Below are positions 26,751 to 35,891 of a stretch of 64,000 nt of DNA, in pieces (position 1 is the first letter of the stretch; each line of letters starts with the position of its first letter). The notes beneath the pieces were generated by a model. It worked only from the letters and a program-made list of their open reading frames with translations. It ran no database searches and had not been told where the DNA came from. The position numbers and the translations under genes are program-made. Location: positions 186,001 to 250,000 of the forward strand of contig NZ_FNKA01000003.1 of NCBI RefSeq assembly GCF_900101335.1, given 5' to 3'. The DNA is from Quadrisphaera sp. DSM 44207. GTDB lineage: Bacteria; Actinomycetota; Actinomycetes; Actinomycetales; Quadrisphaeraceae.

Positions 26751-27620
26751 TCAGCGGCCGTGGTCGAGCAGCCGCAGCAGGGACGCGCCGTAGCGCGAGC
26801 TGGCCAGCGCCCGCGCCCGCTGCTCCAGCTGCTCGTCGGTGATGAACCCGCGGCGCCACGCGACCTCCTCCGGGGAGCCGACGACGAGGCCCTGGCGCTC
26901 CTCCACCGCGCGCACGAACGCGCCGGCGTCCAGCAGGGAGTCGAAGGTGCCGGTGTCCAGCCACGCCGTGCCGCGCGGCAGGACCTCCACGTGCAGGCGC
27001 CCGGCGTCCAGGTAGGCCCGGTTGACGTCGGTGACCTCGTACTCCCCGCGCGCGGACGGCCTCAGGGCTGCGGCGATGGCGAGGACGTCGTTGTCGTAGA
27101 AGTACAGGCCCGGCACGGCGTAGCTGGACCGCGGCCTCGCGGGCTTCTCCTGCAGCGACACGGCGCGCCGGTGCTCGTCGAGCTCGACGACGCCGTACGC
27201 GCTGGGGTCGGCGACCCAGTACGCGAAGATCGCGGCGCCGTCGACGTCGGTGAAGCGCTCCAGCCGGGTGCCCAGGCCCGGCCCGTGGAAGATGTTGTCG
27301 CCGAGCACCAGGGCCACGGCGTCCGTGCCGACGAAGCCGGCGCCGAGGACGAACGCCTGCGCCAGCCCCTCGGGCCGCTCCTGCACGGCGTAGCTGATCG
27401 CGATGCCGAACTGGCTGCCGTCGCCGAGGAGGCGGGCGAAGGCGTCGGCGTCGTGCGGCGTGGTGATCACCAGGACGTCCCGGACGCCCGCCGCCATCAG
27501 CGTGGACAGCGGGTAGTAGACCATCGGCTTGTCGTAGACGGGCAGCAGCTGCTTCGACGCGCCCTGGGTGATCGGGTGCAACCTGGTGCCGGAGCCTCCG
27601 GCGAGGACGATGCCGCGCAT
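26751..27620 (-). CDS. rfbA: Glucose-1-phosphate thymidylyltransferase
   Basis: 289 residues. Forms dTDP-glucose from dTTP and glucose-1-phosphate, the first step of dTDP-rhamnose synthesis. Marks: [42 protein letters not shown] (metal site), [35 protein letters not shown] and [16 protein letters not shown]. It is divergent from rfbD with 44 bases between the starts, so both promoters share this gap. rfbC, the epimerase gene, is not in the window. Confidence 0.97.
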   Translation of the reverse strand: MRGIVLAGGSGTRLHPITQGASKQLLPVYDKPMVYYPLSTLMAAGVRDVLVITTPHDADAFARLLGDGSQFGIAISYAVQERPEGLAQAFVLGAGFVGTDAVALVLGDNIFHGPGLGTRLERFTDVDGAAIFAYWVADPSAYGVVELDEHRRAVSLQEKPARPRSSYAVPGLYFYDNDVLAIAAALRPSARGEYEVTDVNRAYLDAGRLHVEVLPRGTAWLDTGTFDSLLDAGAFVRAVEERQGLVVGSPEEVAWRRGFITDEQLEQRARALASSRYGASLLRLLDHGR

Positions 27621-27652
27621 GGGGCTGCAGTCTGGTCCCTGCGCCGGCGGCC

Positions 27653-27658
27653 TAGGGT
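27653..27658 (+). promoter_or_regulatory. -10 box of a probable leaderless promoter (rfbD)
   Basis: TAGGGT ends 6 bases before the rfbD ATG at 27665; no ribosome site is present. Confidence 0.5.
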
Positions 27659-27664
27659 GCGCGC

Positions 27665-28573
27665 ATGCGATGCCTGGTGGTCGGCGCCGGCGGCATGCTC
27701 GGCCAGGACCTCGTCGACGTCCTCGCCGCGGCCGGCCACGCGGTGACGGCCGCGACGCGGGCGGACCTGGACGTGCTGGACGCCGGCGCGCTCGCCGGCG
27801 CCGTCCCCGGCCACGACGCGGTCGTCAACGCCGCCGCCTGGACCGCGGTGGACGACGCCGAGACCGCCGAGGGCGCCGCCTTCGCGCTCAACGCGCTCGC
27901 GCCGGCGCTGCTCGCGCGAGCGGCGTCCGCGGCGGGAGCGCGGCTGGTGCACGTCTCGACCGACTACGTCTTCGACGGCGCGGCCGGGCACCCGTACGCC
28001 GAGGACGCGCCGCCGGCTCCGCGCTCGGCGTACGGGCGCACCAAGGCGGCGGGGGAGTGGGCGGTGCGCGCGCACGCCCCCGACGCGCTCGTGGTGCGCA
28101 CCGCCTGGCTGTACGGGGCGGGCGGGGCCTGCTTCCCGCGGACCATCGCGCGGCTGGCCGCCGAGCGCGGCGGGGTCAGCGTGGTCGACGACCAGGTCGG
28201 CCAGCCCACGTGGACGCGCGACGTCGCGGGCGTGGTGGCCGCGCTGCTGGAGGTCGGGGCGCCGGGCGGGGTCTACCACGCCACGTCCTCCGGGCGGACG
28301 AGCTGGCACGGGTTCGCGCGGGCCGTCGTGGCCTCCGCCGGGCTCCATCCGCAGCTCGTCGCCCCGACGACCAGCGCGGCGTTCGTGCGCCCCGCGGCGC
28401 GCCCGGCGTTCTCGGTGCTGGGGCACGGGGCGCTGCGGGCGGTGGGCGTCGAGCCGATCGGGCCGTGGGCGCAGCGGTGGGAGGCGGCGGCGCACGCCGT
28501 GCTCCAGGCCGTGCCCGGGCTCGGGCCGGGAGTCGCGCCGGGAGTCGCGCCGGGCGCCGGCGTGCGGGCCTAG
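27665..28573 (+). CDS. rfbD: dTDP-4-dehydrorhamnose reductase
   Basis: 302 residues. Last step of dTDP-L-rhamnose synthesis. Marks: [49 protein letters not shown] (YxxxK), VRTAWLYG and [15 protein letters not shown]. The C-terminal tail has a short [10 protein letters not shown] repeat. Its TAG stop forms the first half of the -10 box of the next gene. Confidence 0.96.
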   Translation: MRCLVVGAGGMLGQDLVDVLAAAGHAVTAATRADLDVLDAGALAGAVPGHDAVVNAAAWTAVDDAETAEGAAFALNALAPALLARAASAAGARLVHVSTDYVFDGAAGHPYAEDAPPAPRSAYGRTKAAGEWAVRAHAPDALVVRTAWLYGAGGACFPRTIARLAAERGGVSVVDDQVGQPTWTRDVAGVVAALLEVGAPGGVYHATSSGRTSWHGFARAVVASAGLHPQLVAPTTSAAFVRPAARPAFSVLGHGALRAVGVEPIGPWAQRWEAAAHAVLQAVPGLGPGVAPGVAPGAGVRA

Positions 28574-28576
28574 GCT
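28571..28576 (+). promoter_or_regulatory. -10 box overlapping the rfbD stop codon
   Basis: TAGGCT, whose TAG is the rfbD stop, lies 8 bases before the ATG at 28585. Probable leaderless start. Confidence 0.5.
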
Positions 28577-28584
28577 GGAGCGCC

Positions 28585-29778
28585 ATGGAGTTCCGGCGGA
28601 TCCAGGGGCTGCCGCCCTACGTCTTCACCATCATCGACGGGCTGAAGGTGCAGGCCCGCCGCGCCGGCCGGGACGTCGTCGACCTCGGCTTCGGCAACCC
28701 CGACCTGCCCTCCCCGGACAAGGCCGTGGAGAAGCTGTGCGAGGCCGCGCACAACGCGCGCAACCACCGGTACTCCTCCTCGCGCGGCATCCCCAAGCTG
28801 CGCGAGGCGGTCTCGGCCCTGTACGCCCGCCGGTTCGGCGTCCACCTCGACCCCGACACCGAGGTGATCAGCACGATCGGGGCCAAGGAGGGCTTCAGCC
28901 ACCTGATGTGGGTGCTGCTGCAGCCCGGTGACGCGGCGCTGGTGCCCTCGCCGTCCTACCCCATCCACATCTGGGGGCCGTACTTCGCCGGTGCCGACGC
29001 CCGCCAGGTGCCCGTCGGCCCCAAGGACGCCGAGGGCAACGTCCACGACTACGTCGACAACGTGATGGAGGCGTGGGAGTACGGCTGGCCCAAGCCGCGC
29101 GTCGTCGTCCTGTCCTTCCCGCACAACCCGACCACGGCCACGACGACGCTGGCCGACCTGCAGCGCCTCGTCGACTGGGCGCGCGAGCGCGACGTCGTCC
29201 TCGTGCACGACTTCGCCTACGCCGACACCGTCTTCGACGGGGTGGAGCCGCCGTCGATCCTGCAGTGCGAGGGCGCCGAGGACGTCGCCGTCGAGCTGTA
29301 CTCGATGACGAAGTCGTACTCGATGGCCGGCTGGCGGGTCGCGTTCCTCGTCGGGAACCGCGAGGTGGTCGCCGCGCTGACCAAGCTCAAGTCGTACCTG
29401 GACTACGGCACCTTCCAGCCGATCCAGATCGCGGCGACCGTGGTGCTCAACGAGGAGGTCGACCACCCCTCGCAGGTCAGCGCCGTGTACCGGTCGCGGC
29501 GCGACGCGCTCGTGGAGGGGCTGGCGCGCGCGGGCTGGGAGATCCCCACCCCGAGGGGGACGATGTTCGCCTGGGCGCGCATCCCGGAGCCGTACGCGGA
29601 ACTGCGCTCGATCGACTTCGCGAAGCTGCTCGTGGAGGACTGCGACGTGGCGGTCTCCCCGGGTGTCGGCTTCGGCCCGCAGGGCGACGACTACGTCCGC
29701 TTCGCGCTCATCGAGAACGAGCAGCGCATCGCGCAGGCCGCGCGGCAGCTGCGCAGGGGGCTGCCGAAGCTCGGCTAG
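28585..29778 (+). CDS. PLP aminotransferase, AlaC-like (glutamate-pyruvate type)
   Basis: 397 residues, fold type I aminotransferase close to AlaC / LL-diaminopimelate aminotransferase-type proteins. Marks: FRRIQGLPPYVFTIIDGLK, DLGFGNPDLPSP, YSSSRGIPKLREA, SFPHNPTT, VHDFAYADTVFDG and SMTKSYSMAGWRVAF with the PLP lysine. It probably interconverts alanine and pyruvate with glutamate. It is not obviously linked to the sugar genes around it. Confidence 0.93.
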   Translation: MEFRRIQGLPPYVFTIIDGLKVQARRAGRDVVDLGFGNPDLPSPDKAVEKLCEAAHNARNHRYSSSRGIPKLREAVSALYARRFGVHLDPDTEVISTIGAKEGFSHLMWVLLQPGDAALVPSPSYPIHIWGPYFAGADARQVPVGPKDAEGNVHDYVDNVMEAWEYGWPKPRVVVLSFPHNPTTATTTLADLQRLVDWARERDVVLVHDFAYADTVFDGVEPPSILQCEGAEDVAVELYSMTKSYSMAGWRVAFLVGNREVVAALTKLKSYLDYGTFQPIQIAATVVLNEEVDHPSQVSAVYRSRRDALVEGLARAGWEIPTPRGTMFAWARIPEPYAELRSIDFAKLLVEDCDVAVSPGVGFGPQGDDYVRFALIENEQRIAQAARQLRRGLPKLG

Positions 29779-30064
29779 GCGCACCGCCCGGGCACCTGCT
29801 GGAGAGCCGGGCACCGCAGCGAGCAGGCGTCTGCGCGTGACGAGGTGATCGCCGTCCCTGCGGTGGATCAGGCCGATCGCCCCTCGGCGACGTCGCCGCC
29901 GTCCTACAGTTCCCAACGTCGTCACAGCGATCTCTGTGGCGGCAGGGCCACCCAGTGCCGCGTGTCCCGATCCGTGTCGGGCGGGCGCATGCGGGGGTCT
30001 TTTGTCTGCTGTTTCCAAGGTCGCGTCAACGGGCCGTGATGCGGCTTCGTCGTCCCGAAACGCC

Positions 30065-33000
30065 ATGCCGATGCCGCCGTCGGACGGCGAGAAGCACTGG
30101 TACATGGGTCGGCAGCACCGTTGGTTGCTGCTGGCGCAGGCCTTGTCCTTCGCGCTCATCGCCTACAGCATTGCGCGCTTCGCCACTGCGGACACTCGGC
30201 TGCTGCTCTTCTTGGTGCCCGTCGCGCTGTACTCCGTGACGCTGCTCATCTCATCGCTGAGCGGCGCTCGGAAGAAGCGGACCTCACTTGCTGACCACCG
30301 ATCGCGCGTGCGCACCTACAGGCCCAGCGCATGGCCGACCGTCGACGTCTTCCTCCCGACGGCGGGGGAACCTCTCGAGGTGCTGCAGAACACCTACCAC
30401 CACGTGAGCCGCATGCAGTGGCCGGCGACGCTGGAGGTCTACGTCCTCGACGACGGAGCCCGCGACGACGTGAGAGCGCTGGCACACGAGCACGGATTCC
30501 ACTACCTCAGCCGGAGCGATCGCGGACGCCTGAAGAAGGCGGGGAACCTCCGGTTCGGCTACGAGCACAGCAGCGGCGACCTCATCGCCATCTTCGATGC
30601 CGACTTCGTTCCGAGGCCGGACTACCTCTCCGAGCTGGTTCCCTACTTCGACGAACCGGACATCGGGATCGTCCAGTCACCTCAGTTCTTCGACGCGCCC
30701 AAGGGCATGCACTGGCTGCAGCGCTGTGCCGGTGCGACGCAGGAGCTGTTCTACCGCTGGATCCAGCCCGCCCGTGATCGCGCACGTGCGGCGATCTGCG
30801 TGGGGACGTGCGCCATCTACCGCCGTGCAGCGCTGGAGCAGTCGGGCGGCTTCGCACAGATCGGTCACTCGGAGGACGTGCACACCGGGGTCAACCTGAT
30901 GAAGGCGGGCTTCCACGTCAGGTACGTTCCCGTCCTGGTGGCCAAGGGGTTGTGCCCCGACACCCTGGCGGGCTTCCTCAACCAGCAGTACCGCTGGTGC
31001 ACGGGCTCGATGAGCCTCCTGGCCGACAAGAGCTTCCACGCAGCTGAGCACATCAGGCCCAAGCAGCGCATCTGTTTCTGGGCGGGTTTCCTGTACTACA
31101 TCTCGACTGCGCTCAACGCCTTCGTGGCTCCTCTTCCAGCTCTCGCGATGCTCTACGTCCTGCCGCAGTGGGTGGAGCCGATGAACAGCATCTGGCTCGT
31201 CGGCGCGCTGTGCCTGTGGCTGTTCGTCCTGCCGGCGCTCATGAAAGGGCGCTGGCGGATAGACGTGTTGCGCGTGCAGCTGTTGTACTCGTTCGCCCAT
31301 GCCGTGGCGATCTTCGACATCGTGACGGGACGGACCAAGGAGTGGGTGGCGACGGGCACGGCGAACGGCCGTTCCACGCCGCTGGCGACGACGATCTCCC
31401 GTACCGCCAAGGTCTACGTGGGTGTTACGCAGGTCCTCATCTACGTGGGCCTCGTCCGCGGAACCTGGCTGTACGGCCTCCACGAGTACTGGGCCATGAT
31501 CGCCCTGGCCGTGCTCGGCGCGTACGTCCACCTGCCCCTCCTGACCCTCAGGGCTGCGCCGCAACCGGTGGTGGCCCCTTCGATCACCGCTCCCGCAGGG
31601 ATGATCAGGCTGCCGGAGACTGCGGTCGTCAGCGCCCCCGGCGTCATCGCGCTCCCTGACGAGGAGAGTGCGCTGACCATGGCGAAGGGCGCGTCAGCAC
31701 CGGCTGACCTGCGGGAGCGCGGCTCGGCAGCGGGAGCCGCTGTGGTCCCGCCTCCCCGGCGGATCGACGTACAGGCTCCTGGCTCTCCGCACCCGCACAG
31801 CGCCATCAGCTCGCGCCCGACAGCCGGTGTCGCCTCCACTGATGGGGCCGTTCCGCCGGATCGGCGACACGGACCTGGGCACTTCAGGGCGGACGTCCAG
31901 GGTCTGCGCGCCGTCGCGGTGATCCTCGTCATCCTCTACCACTCCGGTGTTCCTCGCGTCACCGGCGGCTACGTGGGCGTGGACGTCTTCTTCGTCATCT
32001 CCGGGTTCCTCATCACCGGCCAGCTCGTTCGTGAGATGCGTGGCACGGGGAGGATCGACCTGCTGTCCTTCTACGGACGCCGCGCTCGCCGCCTCCTGCC
32101 GCCGGCAGCGCTCGTGCTCCTCACGACCGTGGTCGCCTTCCGCCTCTGGGGGCCGATGCTGCAGATCGAGGGCGTGGCCCTCGACGCCTTGTTCGCAGCG
32201 GTCTACGCGCTCAACTACCGCCTGGCGGTCCAGGGCGTCGACTACCAGCGAGCGGCCGGCCCGGAGTCGCCGCTGCAGCACTTCTGGAGCCTGGCGGTCG
32301 AGGAGCAGTTCTACATCCTGTGGCCTGTCGTGCTCATGGCCTGTTGCTGGGTGGCACGGCGGCACCGAACAGCTGTGATCACGGCCGTGTTGAGCTTGAT
32401 CTGTGCCGTCTCGTTCTACTGCTCCGTGACCACGACGACGCAGAACGCACCGCTCGCGTACTTCAGCTTGCAGACGCGCGCGTGGGAGCTCGCTGCTGGG
32501 GCCCTCGTGGCCTTGGTAGCAGGGCGCTTGAGCGTCATCCCTCGCTCGATCGCTGCTGTGATGTCGTGGTCAGGGTTGGCGGCGATCCTGTGGTCAGGCC
32601 TGTCCTACAGCAGCGACACGCCGTTCCCCGGAACAGCCGCCCTCGTGCCCGTCCTGGGTGCTGCCGCCGTCATCGCAGCCGGTGGCCGGCAGGGCCGACT
32701 GAGCGCTGATCGTGTGCTGGCGCGGCGTCCCGTGCTGGCCATCGGCGATGTCTCGTACGCCTGGTACCTGTGGCACTGGCCGCTGATCGTCATCGTCCCG
32801 AGCGTGTACGGACGCACCTTCCAGTGGTGGGAACTCGCTGAGCTGTCCGTGGTGGCCCTCGCGCTGGCCGTGCTGACCTACTGGATCATCGAGTCGCCGA
32901 GCGCGCACGCGCGCCTGCGCACCCCGTCGTGGCTGGGGGTCGGAACGGTCCTCAACGGGGCTGTCGCTCTGACCGCCGTGTTAGTGCTCGTGACTGTTCC

Positions 33001-33874
33001 GGTGCTCGTCGGCAGCGGTCGCCCCGCCGTCGCTCTCACCCTGGACCGGTCTGACATCCAAGGCGTCAAGAACGCTGTGGCGGAGGGCACGTCGATCTCG
33101 GCGGCTCCGAGCAACCTCGAGCCCGGCCTCGCGGTGGTGAAGGACGACCAGCCTCGATCAACGGCGGACGGGTGCCATGCGGGTTTCCTGGTCGTCCACC
33201 AGGGGGACTGCGTCTACGGGGATGCGGATGGTGAGCGCACCATGGTGCTCGTCGGGGATTCCCATGCGCAGCAGTGGCTTCCCGCGCTCGATCGGCAGGC
33301 GCAGGCCGCGCGCTGGCGAGTCGTGAGCTGGACGAAGGCGGCATGCCCGATGGCAGATGTGGACGTTCACAGCAAGGAGCTGCAGCGCACCTATTCCGAG
33401 TGCTCGGAGTGGCGGGAGCGCACGATCGGGCGCATTGCTGAGCTCCACCCGGACGTCGTGGTGGTGGCCCAGAGCGATGCGGTGCCGGGAACGCAGGTGA
33501 GCAACCTCGACTGGGCCGAGAAGACCGTCATGACCGTGGAGCGTCTCAGGGCGGTCGACCTGCCGGTGTACTACCTCTTGGACACGCCCTATCCGGGTCA
33601 GGACGTGTCGGACTGCGTCGCGAAGAACCTGCAGGACGTGGGGTCGTGCGTGTTGCCTCGGAACCTCGCATGGCCGTACAGCGGCAGGCACGAGACCATG
33701 GCCGAGACGCTGTCCATGGCCAACGTGGCACTGGTGGAACCGGCCGACTGGTTCTGCACCGTCTCCGACTGTCCGGCGGTCGTCGGGAACATGCTGGTGT
33801 ACCGCGACGACAGCCACATCTCCACGAGCTACAGCGCTTGGCTCGCTCCCATGTTCGCGCCGCTGTTCCGGTGA
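30065..33874 (+). CDS. Three-part membrane fusion: cellulose-synthase-type GT2 + acyltransferase-3 + SGNH domain
   Basis: 1,269 residues from the ATG at 30065 (an in-frame ATG follows at 30071; the frame is open back to a GTG at 29936). Part 1 (1 to ~500): two membrane helices, then a processive GT2 with all motifs (DDGARDD ~129, DAD ~178, SEDVHTG ~268, QQYRW ~306), then several helices. A ~90-residue disordered linker follows. Part 2 (~604-970): acyltransferase-3 (FRADVQGLRAVAVILVILYHSG, FFVISGFLITG, SLAVEEQFYILWPVV), about ten helices. Part 3 (~1040-1269): SGNH domain with LVGDSHAQQW ~1061 and DDSHIS ~1247. It could polymerise a polysaccharide and O-acylate it. The gene is visibly lower in GC than its neighbours. 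A candidate -10 (TACAGT) is at 29905-29910. Confidence 0.9.
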   Translation: MPMPPSDGEKHWYMGRQHRWLLLAQALSFALIAYSIARFATADTRLLLFLVPVALYSVTLLISSLSGARKKRTSLADHRSRVRTYRPSAWPTVDVFLPTAGEPLEVLQNTYHHVSRMQWPATLEVYVLDDGARDDVRALAHEHGFHYLSRSDRGRLKKAGNLRFGYEHSSGDLIAIFDADFVPRPDYLSELVPYFDEPDIGIVQSPQFFDAPKGMHWLQRCAGATQELFYRWIQPARDRARAAICVGTCAIYRRAALEQSGGFAQIGHSEDVHTGVNLMKAGFHVRYVPVLVAKGLCPDTLAGFLNQQYRWCTGSMSLLADKSFHAAEHIRPKQRICFWAGFLYYISTALNAFVAPLPALAMLYVLPQWVEPMNSIWLVGALCLWLFVLPALMKGRWRIDVLRVQLLYSFAHAVAIFDIVTGRTKEWVATGTANGRSTPLATTISRTAKVYVGVTQVLIYVGLVRGTWLYGLHEYWAMIALAVLGAYVHLPLLTLRAAPQPVVAPSITAPAGMIRLPETAVVSAPGVIALPDEESALTMAKGASAPADLRERGSAAGAAVVPPPRRIDVQAPGSPHPHSAISSRPTAGVASTDGAVPPDRRHGPGHFRADVQGLRAVAVILVILYHSGVPRVTGGYVGVDVFFVISGFLITGQLVREMRGTGRIDLLSFYGRRARRLLPPAALVLLTTVVAFRLWGPMLQIEGVALDALFAAVYALNYRLAVQGVDYQRAAGPESPLQHFWSLAVEEQFYILWPVVLMACCWVARRHRTAVITAVLSLICAVSFYCSVTTTTQNAPLAYFSLQTRAWELAAGALVALVAGRLSVIPRSIAAVMSWSGLAAILWSGLSYSSDTPFPGTAALVPVLGAAAVIAAGGRQGRLSADRVLARRPVLAIGDVSYAWYLWHWPLIVIVPSVYGRTFQWWELAELSVVALALAVLTYWIIESPSAHARLRTPSWLGVGTVLNGAVALTAVLVLVTVPVLVGSGRPAVALTLDRSDIQGVKNAVAEGTSISAAPSNLEPGLAVVKDDQPRSTADGCHAGFLVVHQGDCVYGDADGERTMVLVGDSHAQQWLPALDRQAQAARWRVVSWTKAACPMADVDVHSKELQRTYSECSEWRERTIGRIAELHPDVVVVAQSDAVPGTQVSNLDWAEKTVMTVERLRAVDLPVYYLLDTPYPGQDVSDCVAKNLQDVGSCVLPRNLAWPYSGRHETMAETLSMANVALVEPADWFCTVSDCPAVVGNMLVYRDDSHISTSYSAWLAPMFAPLFR

Positions 33875-33890
33875 ACCGCCGAGCTGGTGC

Positions 33891-34520
33891 TCACCGGCGC
33901 CGCTGCAGGCCCTCGACGAGCTGGGTGACGATGGTGCGGGCGAAGAGGTCGGTCAGGGGCTGGTCGCGGCTGAGCAGGCGGTAGTACACCGCTCCGCCGA
34001 GCTGGTCGACGACGGCCTCGGCGTCGAGGTCCTCGCGCAGCTGCCCGCGGGCGCGGGCGCGGTCGAGGGCCTGCACGGCCAGCGCGCGGCGCGGGCCGGA
34101 GTACAGGGTGCGGAAGGCGGTGGCCAGGTCGGGGTCGGTCTGGGCCGCGCCGAGCAGCTCGGCGACGACCCTGCCGGCCGGGGTGGTGGTGAGCAGGTGC
34201 ACCAGGGCCCGGATCTGGGCGGTGAGGTCGGCGGTGATGTCGCCGGTGTCGGGGAAGGCCAGGGTGGCCTCCACGGCGTGGAAGTAGCCGTCGAGGGCGA
34301 GCGCGCCCCGCGACGGCCACCACTTGTAGATCGTGGCCTTGCTGGTGGCGGACTCGGCGGCGACGCGCTCGATGGTGAACGCCCTCATGCCCTCGGTCAG
34401 CAGCAGGTGACCGGCCGCTGCGAGGACCTCGCGGCGGACCTGGGCCGCCGGGCGGCGAGCTCGCCGATGCGTGCGGGGAGCGCTGTCAGCCGGAGCGGTG
34501 TCGGCCGGGGGCTGGCTCAT
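33891..34520 (-). CDS. TetR-family transcriptional regulator
   Basis: 209 residues. N-terminal TetR helix-turn-helix (about 28-72: EVLAAAGHLLLTEGMRAFTIERVAAESATSKATIYKWW), then a C-terminal ligand/dimer domain with PAGRVVAELLGAAQTDPDL. The ATG has GAGGAGG 5 bases upstream. It is divergent from the SnoaL-like gene, with an inverted repeat between them that is probably its operator, so it likely represses that gene and itself. Confidence 0.93.
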   Translation of the reverse strand: MSQPPADTAPADSAPRTHRRARRPAAQVRREVLAAAGHLLLTEGMRAFTIERVAAESATSKATIYKWWPSRGALALDGYFHAVEATLAFPDTGDITADLTAQIRALVHLLTTTPAGRVVAELLGAAQTDPDLATAFRTLYSGPRRALAVQALDRARARGQLREDLDAEAVVDQLGGAVYYRLLSRDQPLTDLFARTIVTQLVEGLQRRR

Positions 34521-34594
34521 GGCGTCCTCCTCGCGGATGGGCCGGACCGGTCCATCCTCTCCTGTAGACGGGCCGTTCACACTGTGGTTCTGTA

Positions 34595-34609
34595 TGAACG
34601 TACCGTTCA
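34595..34609. promoter_or_regulatory. Candidate TetR operator
   Basis: Inverted repeat TGAACG-TAC-CGTTCA between the divergent TetR and SnoaL-like starts. A further half-site CCGTTCAC at 34573-34580 repeats the right arm of the main site (34603-34610) 30 bases away. Confidence 0.6.
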
Positions 34610-34644
34610 CAACAGCGGCCGATCCGGCCGGGGGAGGACCACCG

Positions 34645-35127
34645 ATGGAGCACGGCACCGGCACCAGCACCGGAGGGCGCGCTGAGGAGAACGTCGCGGT
34701 CGTCCGCGACCTGATCGCCCGGTTCTTCAACGGGCACGACACCTCCATCGCCAGCCGGTTCTTCACGCCCGACCTGCACTGGCACGGAGGCAGCGTCGGA
34801 GACGTCCGGGGCAGGGAGGACTACGCCGCGGTGATGGACCTGTTCTTCACCGCGCTGCCCGACGTGCAGGCCACCGAGCAGCAGCTGATCGCCGACGAGG
34901 ACCAGGTCGCGGCCCGCTTCACGGTGACCGGGACCCACCGGGGCGCGCTGTGGGGCCTGGAGCCCAGCGGCGAGCGCGTGGAGTGGCTGGCGATCATGAC
35001 CTACCGCTTCGTCGACGGGAGGATCGCCGAGCAGTGGGCGGCCGAGGACTGGGTGGCGATCCTGCGCGACGTCGGCGCGCTGACCCCGCCGTGGGTGCGG
35101 ACCGGGATCGGGGAGCCGGCCCGATGA
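34645..35127 (+). CDS. SnoaL-like ester cyclase/polyketide-cyclase fold protein
   Basis: 160 residues, NTF2/SnoaL fold. Marks: NVAVVRDLIARFFNGHD at the start, FTPDLHWHGGS, FFTALPDVQATEQQLIADEDQVAARFTVTGTHRGALWG (typical of SnoaL-like ester cyclases) and EQWAAEDW at the end. Substrate unknown. The ATG has GGGGAGGA with a 6-base spacer. Probably regulated by the divergent TetR. Confidence 0.88.
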   Translation: MEHGTGTSTGGRAEENVAVVRDLIARFFNGHDTSIASRFFTPDLHWHGGSVGDVRGREDYAAVMDLFFTALPDVQATEQQLIADEDQVAARFTVTGTHRGALWGLEPSGERVEWLAIMTYRFVDGRIAEQWAAEDWVAILRDVGALTPPWVRTGIGEPAR

Positions 35128-35177
35128 GCCCGAAGGCAGCGGCCGGGACGCCCTACCGTCCGGTGGTGTCCTGAGCG

Positions 35178-35207
35178 ACGATCCTGGACGATCCTGGACG
35201 AGCCTGG
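35178..35207 (+). repeat. 10-bp tandem repeat, three copies
   Basis: ACGATCCTGG twice, then ACGAGCCTGG, in the gap just before the DUF1348 gene. No function evident. Confidence 0.8.
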
Positions 35208-35232
35208 ACGACGAGCCCGAGGAGCCGCTGCC

Positions 35233-35700
35233 GTGTCCGACCGCCCGCCGCTGCCGCCGTTCACCGCGGCGACCGCCCAGCAGAAGGCCCGCGCGGCCGA
35301 GGACGCCTGGAACAGCCGCGACCCCGAGCGGGTGGCGCTGGCGTACACGGAGGACACGGTGTGGCGCAACCGCGCGGAGTTCCTCACCGGCCGGGCGCAG
35401 GTCGTGGAGTTCCTGCGCCGCAAGTGGGCGCGCGAGCTGGACTACCGGCTGGTCAAGGAGGTGTGGGCCCACGGCGACGACCGGATCGCCGTGCGCTTCG
35501 CCTACGAGTGGCACGACGACAGCGGCACCTGGTTCCGCAGCCACGGCAACGAGAACTGGGAGTTCGACGAGCACGGGCTGATGCGCCGGCGCCTGGCGAG
35601 CATCAACGACCAGCCCGTGGCCGAGGCGGAGCGCAAGCTCCGCTGGCCGCTGGGCCGGCGTCCCGAGGACCACCCGGGCCTGAGCGAGCTGGGGCTGTAG
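35233..35700 (+). CDS. DUF1348 nuclear transport factor 2-like protein
   Basis: 155 residues, near full family length. Marks: [76 protein letters not shown] and [20 protein letters not shown]. The fold is a small NTF2-like cone; the function is unknown. It has a GTG start. Confidence 0.9.
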   Translation: MSDRPPLPPFTAATAQQKARAAEDAWNSRDPERVALAYTEDTVWRNRAEFLTGRAQVVEFLRRKWARELDYRLVKEVWAHGDDRIAVRFAYEWHDDSGTWFRSHGNENWEFDEHGLMRRRLASINDQPVAEAERKLRWPLGRRPEDHPGLSELGL

Positions 35701-35891
35701 CCGGCGCCCGGGCCGAAGACCCGAGCCGGCCGGAGGCGCGGCGGTGAGACCTGGTCGACGCGCAGTGACGAGGCGCCCGCGCTGTGCCGTACGGTGGCGC
35801 GCGTGATCCGGGCCCTGCCCCGACCGGGGGCCCGCGGGCCCGGCAGGGACGACCGAGGCGCGCGACCGGACGTCCTGGGGGTGGTGCGGGC

